In this document: one piece after another, positions 20,876 through 21,456 of the stretch
How the letters are laid out: each line of letters starts with the position of its first letter
Numbering within the stretch: position 1 is the stretch's first letter
NCBI GenBank assembly: GCA_955652925.1
Contig: CATPCO010000438.1
Coordinates: 1 to 21,456, forward strand
DNA: 21,456 bases
DNA from: an uncultured Xanthobacteraceae bacterium
GTDB lineage: Bacteria > Pseudomonadota > Alphaproteobacteria > Rhizobiales > Xanthobacteraceae
Direction: 5' to 3'
Program-made: the position numbers and the translations under genes
The notes under the pieces: model-generated
Seen by the model: only the letters and a program-made list of their open reading frames with translations
Databases searched by the model: none
What the model was told of the DNA's origin: nothing

Positions 20876-21456
20876 TGTTTCTCGATGCCTGCCTTTTCTA
20901 TTACCGCTGCCCACTTCTTGACATCCGCCGCCATGCGGTCACGCATTTCCTCGGGCGTGCTGCCGCGCGCATCCATGCCGAGCGTTGCCGCCGTGGCCTG
21001 GAGGGCCGGATCGGCGAGCGCGGCATTGATGTGCTGGTTGAGCGCCGTAAGTGTTTCGGCCGGCATTCCAGCTGCCGCAGCCAGACCATTCCAGCTGGTC
21101 ACGACATATTCGGGAAAACCGCTTTCCTTTGCGGTGGGGACATCCCTGAGCAGCGGATTGCGCCGCTCACCGGAGGTCGCAATGATCCTGACCAGGTTAT
21201 CCGAGATCACTGCCTGGAGTCCGGCATAGAAATCGAATCCGACGTCGACGTCCCCTCGCAATACCGCCGTCACGAGGTCGGGCGTTGTCTTGTAAGGAAC
21301 GATCGCGACATCACTACCGCTTACCTGCCTGAACAGATGCGCCGACAGATTTTGCGTGCTTCCAGGATTGATGGCGCCGAAATTGAGCTTGCCCGGCTGC
21401 TTGCGCGCTGTCGTGACCACGTCCTCCACGGTCTTGAACGGCGCATCCACCTTCAC
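20872..21456 (-). CDS. Bug/TctC-family binding protein, C-terminal part (cut by window edge)
   Basis: About 194 residues of a periplasmic Bug receptor are present. The start, signal peptide and roughly the first 130 residues lie beyond the right edge. Family marks are KLNFGAINPGSTQNLSAHLF, IVPYKTTPDLVTAVLRGDVD in the ligand pocket, and LRDVPTAKESGFPEY near the hinge, followed by the usual helical C-terminus. The final TGA overlaps the ATG of the next gene, so the receptor is translationally coupled to the decarboxylase-like protein. It probably serves uptake or sensing of the compound that the downstream enzymes use. No TctA/TctB genes are visible. Confidence 0.92.
   Translation of the reverse strand: MKVDAPFKTVEDVVTTARKQPGKLNFGAINPGSTQNLSAHLFRQVSGSDVAIVPYKTTPDLVTAVLRGDVDVGFDFYAGLQAVISDNLVRIIATSGERRNPLLRDVPTAKESGFPEYVVTSWNGLAAAAGMPAETLTALNQHINAALADPALQATAATLGMDARGSTPEEMRDRMAADVKKWAAVIEKAGIEKQ

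Noticed and set aside
19856..21229. 457-codon open frame on the plus strand
   Set aside because: It lies opposite three well-supported minus-strand genes (Bug receptor, decarboxylase-like protein and part of the gap). Its translation has no recognisable motif; such long antisense frames are common in GC-rich coding DNA.
1..21456. CRISPR arrays, tRNA or rRNA genes, insertion sequences, toxin-antitoxin pairs or anti-phage systems
   Set aside because: No regularly spaced repeats, cloverleaf sequences, transposase motifs or defence-type domains were seen on either strand by eye; the repeats present are short interspersed palindromes.

Overview
The window looks like a chromosome fragment of a high-GC alphaproteobacterium, most likely Rhizobiales (Bradyrhizobium / Rhodopseudomonas / Xanthobacteraceae neighbourhood). 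This is an inference from three things: the GC-rich codon use, Rhizobiales-style interspersed palindromes (a GTAGCCCGGATTGAGCG type, a GAGCATGATCC type and a GTAGGGTGCGCAAAG type), and the abundance of solute-binding proteins of the Bug, TRAP and NMT1 classes. No rRNA, tRNA, CRISPR array, transposase or phage gene is visible. All genes appear intact except the last, which runs off the right edge.

Layout. (1) 1-1054: a GDP-L-fucose synthase gene, probably the end of a polysaccharide cluster, followed by an inverted REP-like pair and a small convergent membrane-protein gene (1210-1602, minus). (2) 1806-5398, plus: a tightly overlapping operon of NitT/TauT-type binding protein, ATPase and permease, followed with a 4-bp overlap by a Bug/TctC-type binding protein. 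A strong terminator-like hairpin lies about 80 bp before the first gene. (3) 10045 down to 5457, minus: LeuC-like and LeuD-like aconitase-family subunits, an isocitrate-lyase/PEP-mutase-family lyase with an altered active-site motif, a shikimate dehydrogenase and an AhpD/carboxymuconolactone-decarboxylase-like protein. (4) 10759-10151, minus: an ECF-type sigma factor with a good intrinsic terminator behind it. (5) 16493 down to 10957, minus: a four-gene signalling operon in which every junction overlaps. It encodes a TRAP-type periplasmic binding protein, a membrane histidine kinase, a soluble receiver-plus-kinase hybrid, and an OmpR-type response regulator. (6) 16827-17972, plus: a PrpF/GalD/LigU-type isomerase with a sigma70-like promoter, divergent from region 5. 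(7) 21456 down to 18090, minus: the C-terminal part of a Bug binding protein, then a 4,5-dihydroxyphthalate-decarboxylase-like protein, an amidohydrolase and a second decarboxylase-like paralogue.

How the parts may work together (inference). Regions 2, 3, 6 and 7 look like uptake and catabolism of carboxylated organic acids, perhaps aromatic breakdown products. They hold two Bug receptors, an ABC importer, an oxalomesaconate-type isomerase, a lactonase/decarboxylase-type amidohydrolase and an aconitase-family hydratase beside a C-C lyase. Region 5 looks like a sensor for a related ligand: the TRAP binding protein has no TRAP permease beside it and is translationally coupled to a two-kinase phosphorelay. 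That operon is the most unusual element of the window.
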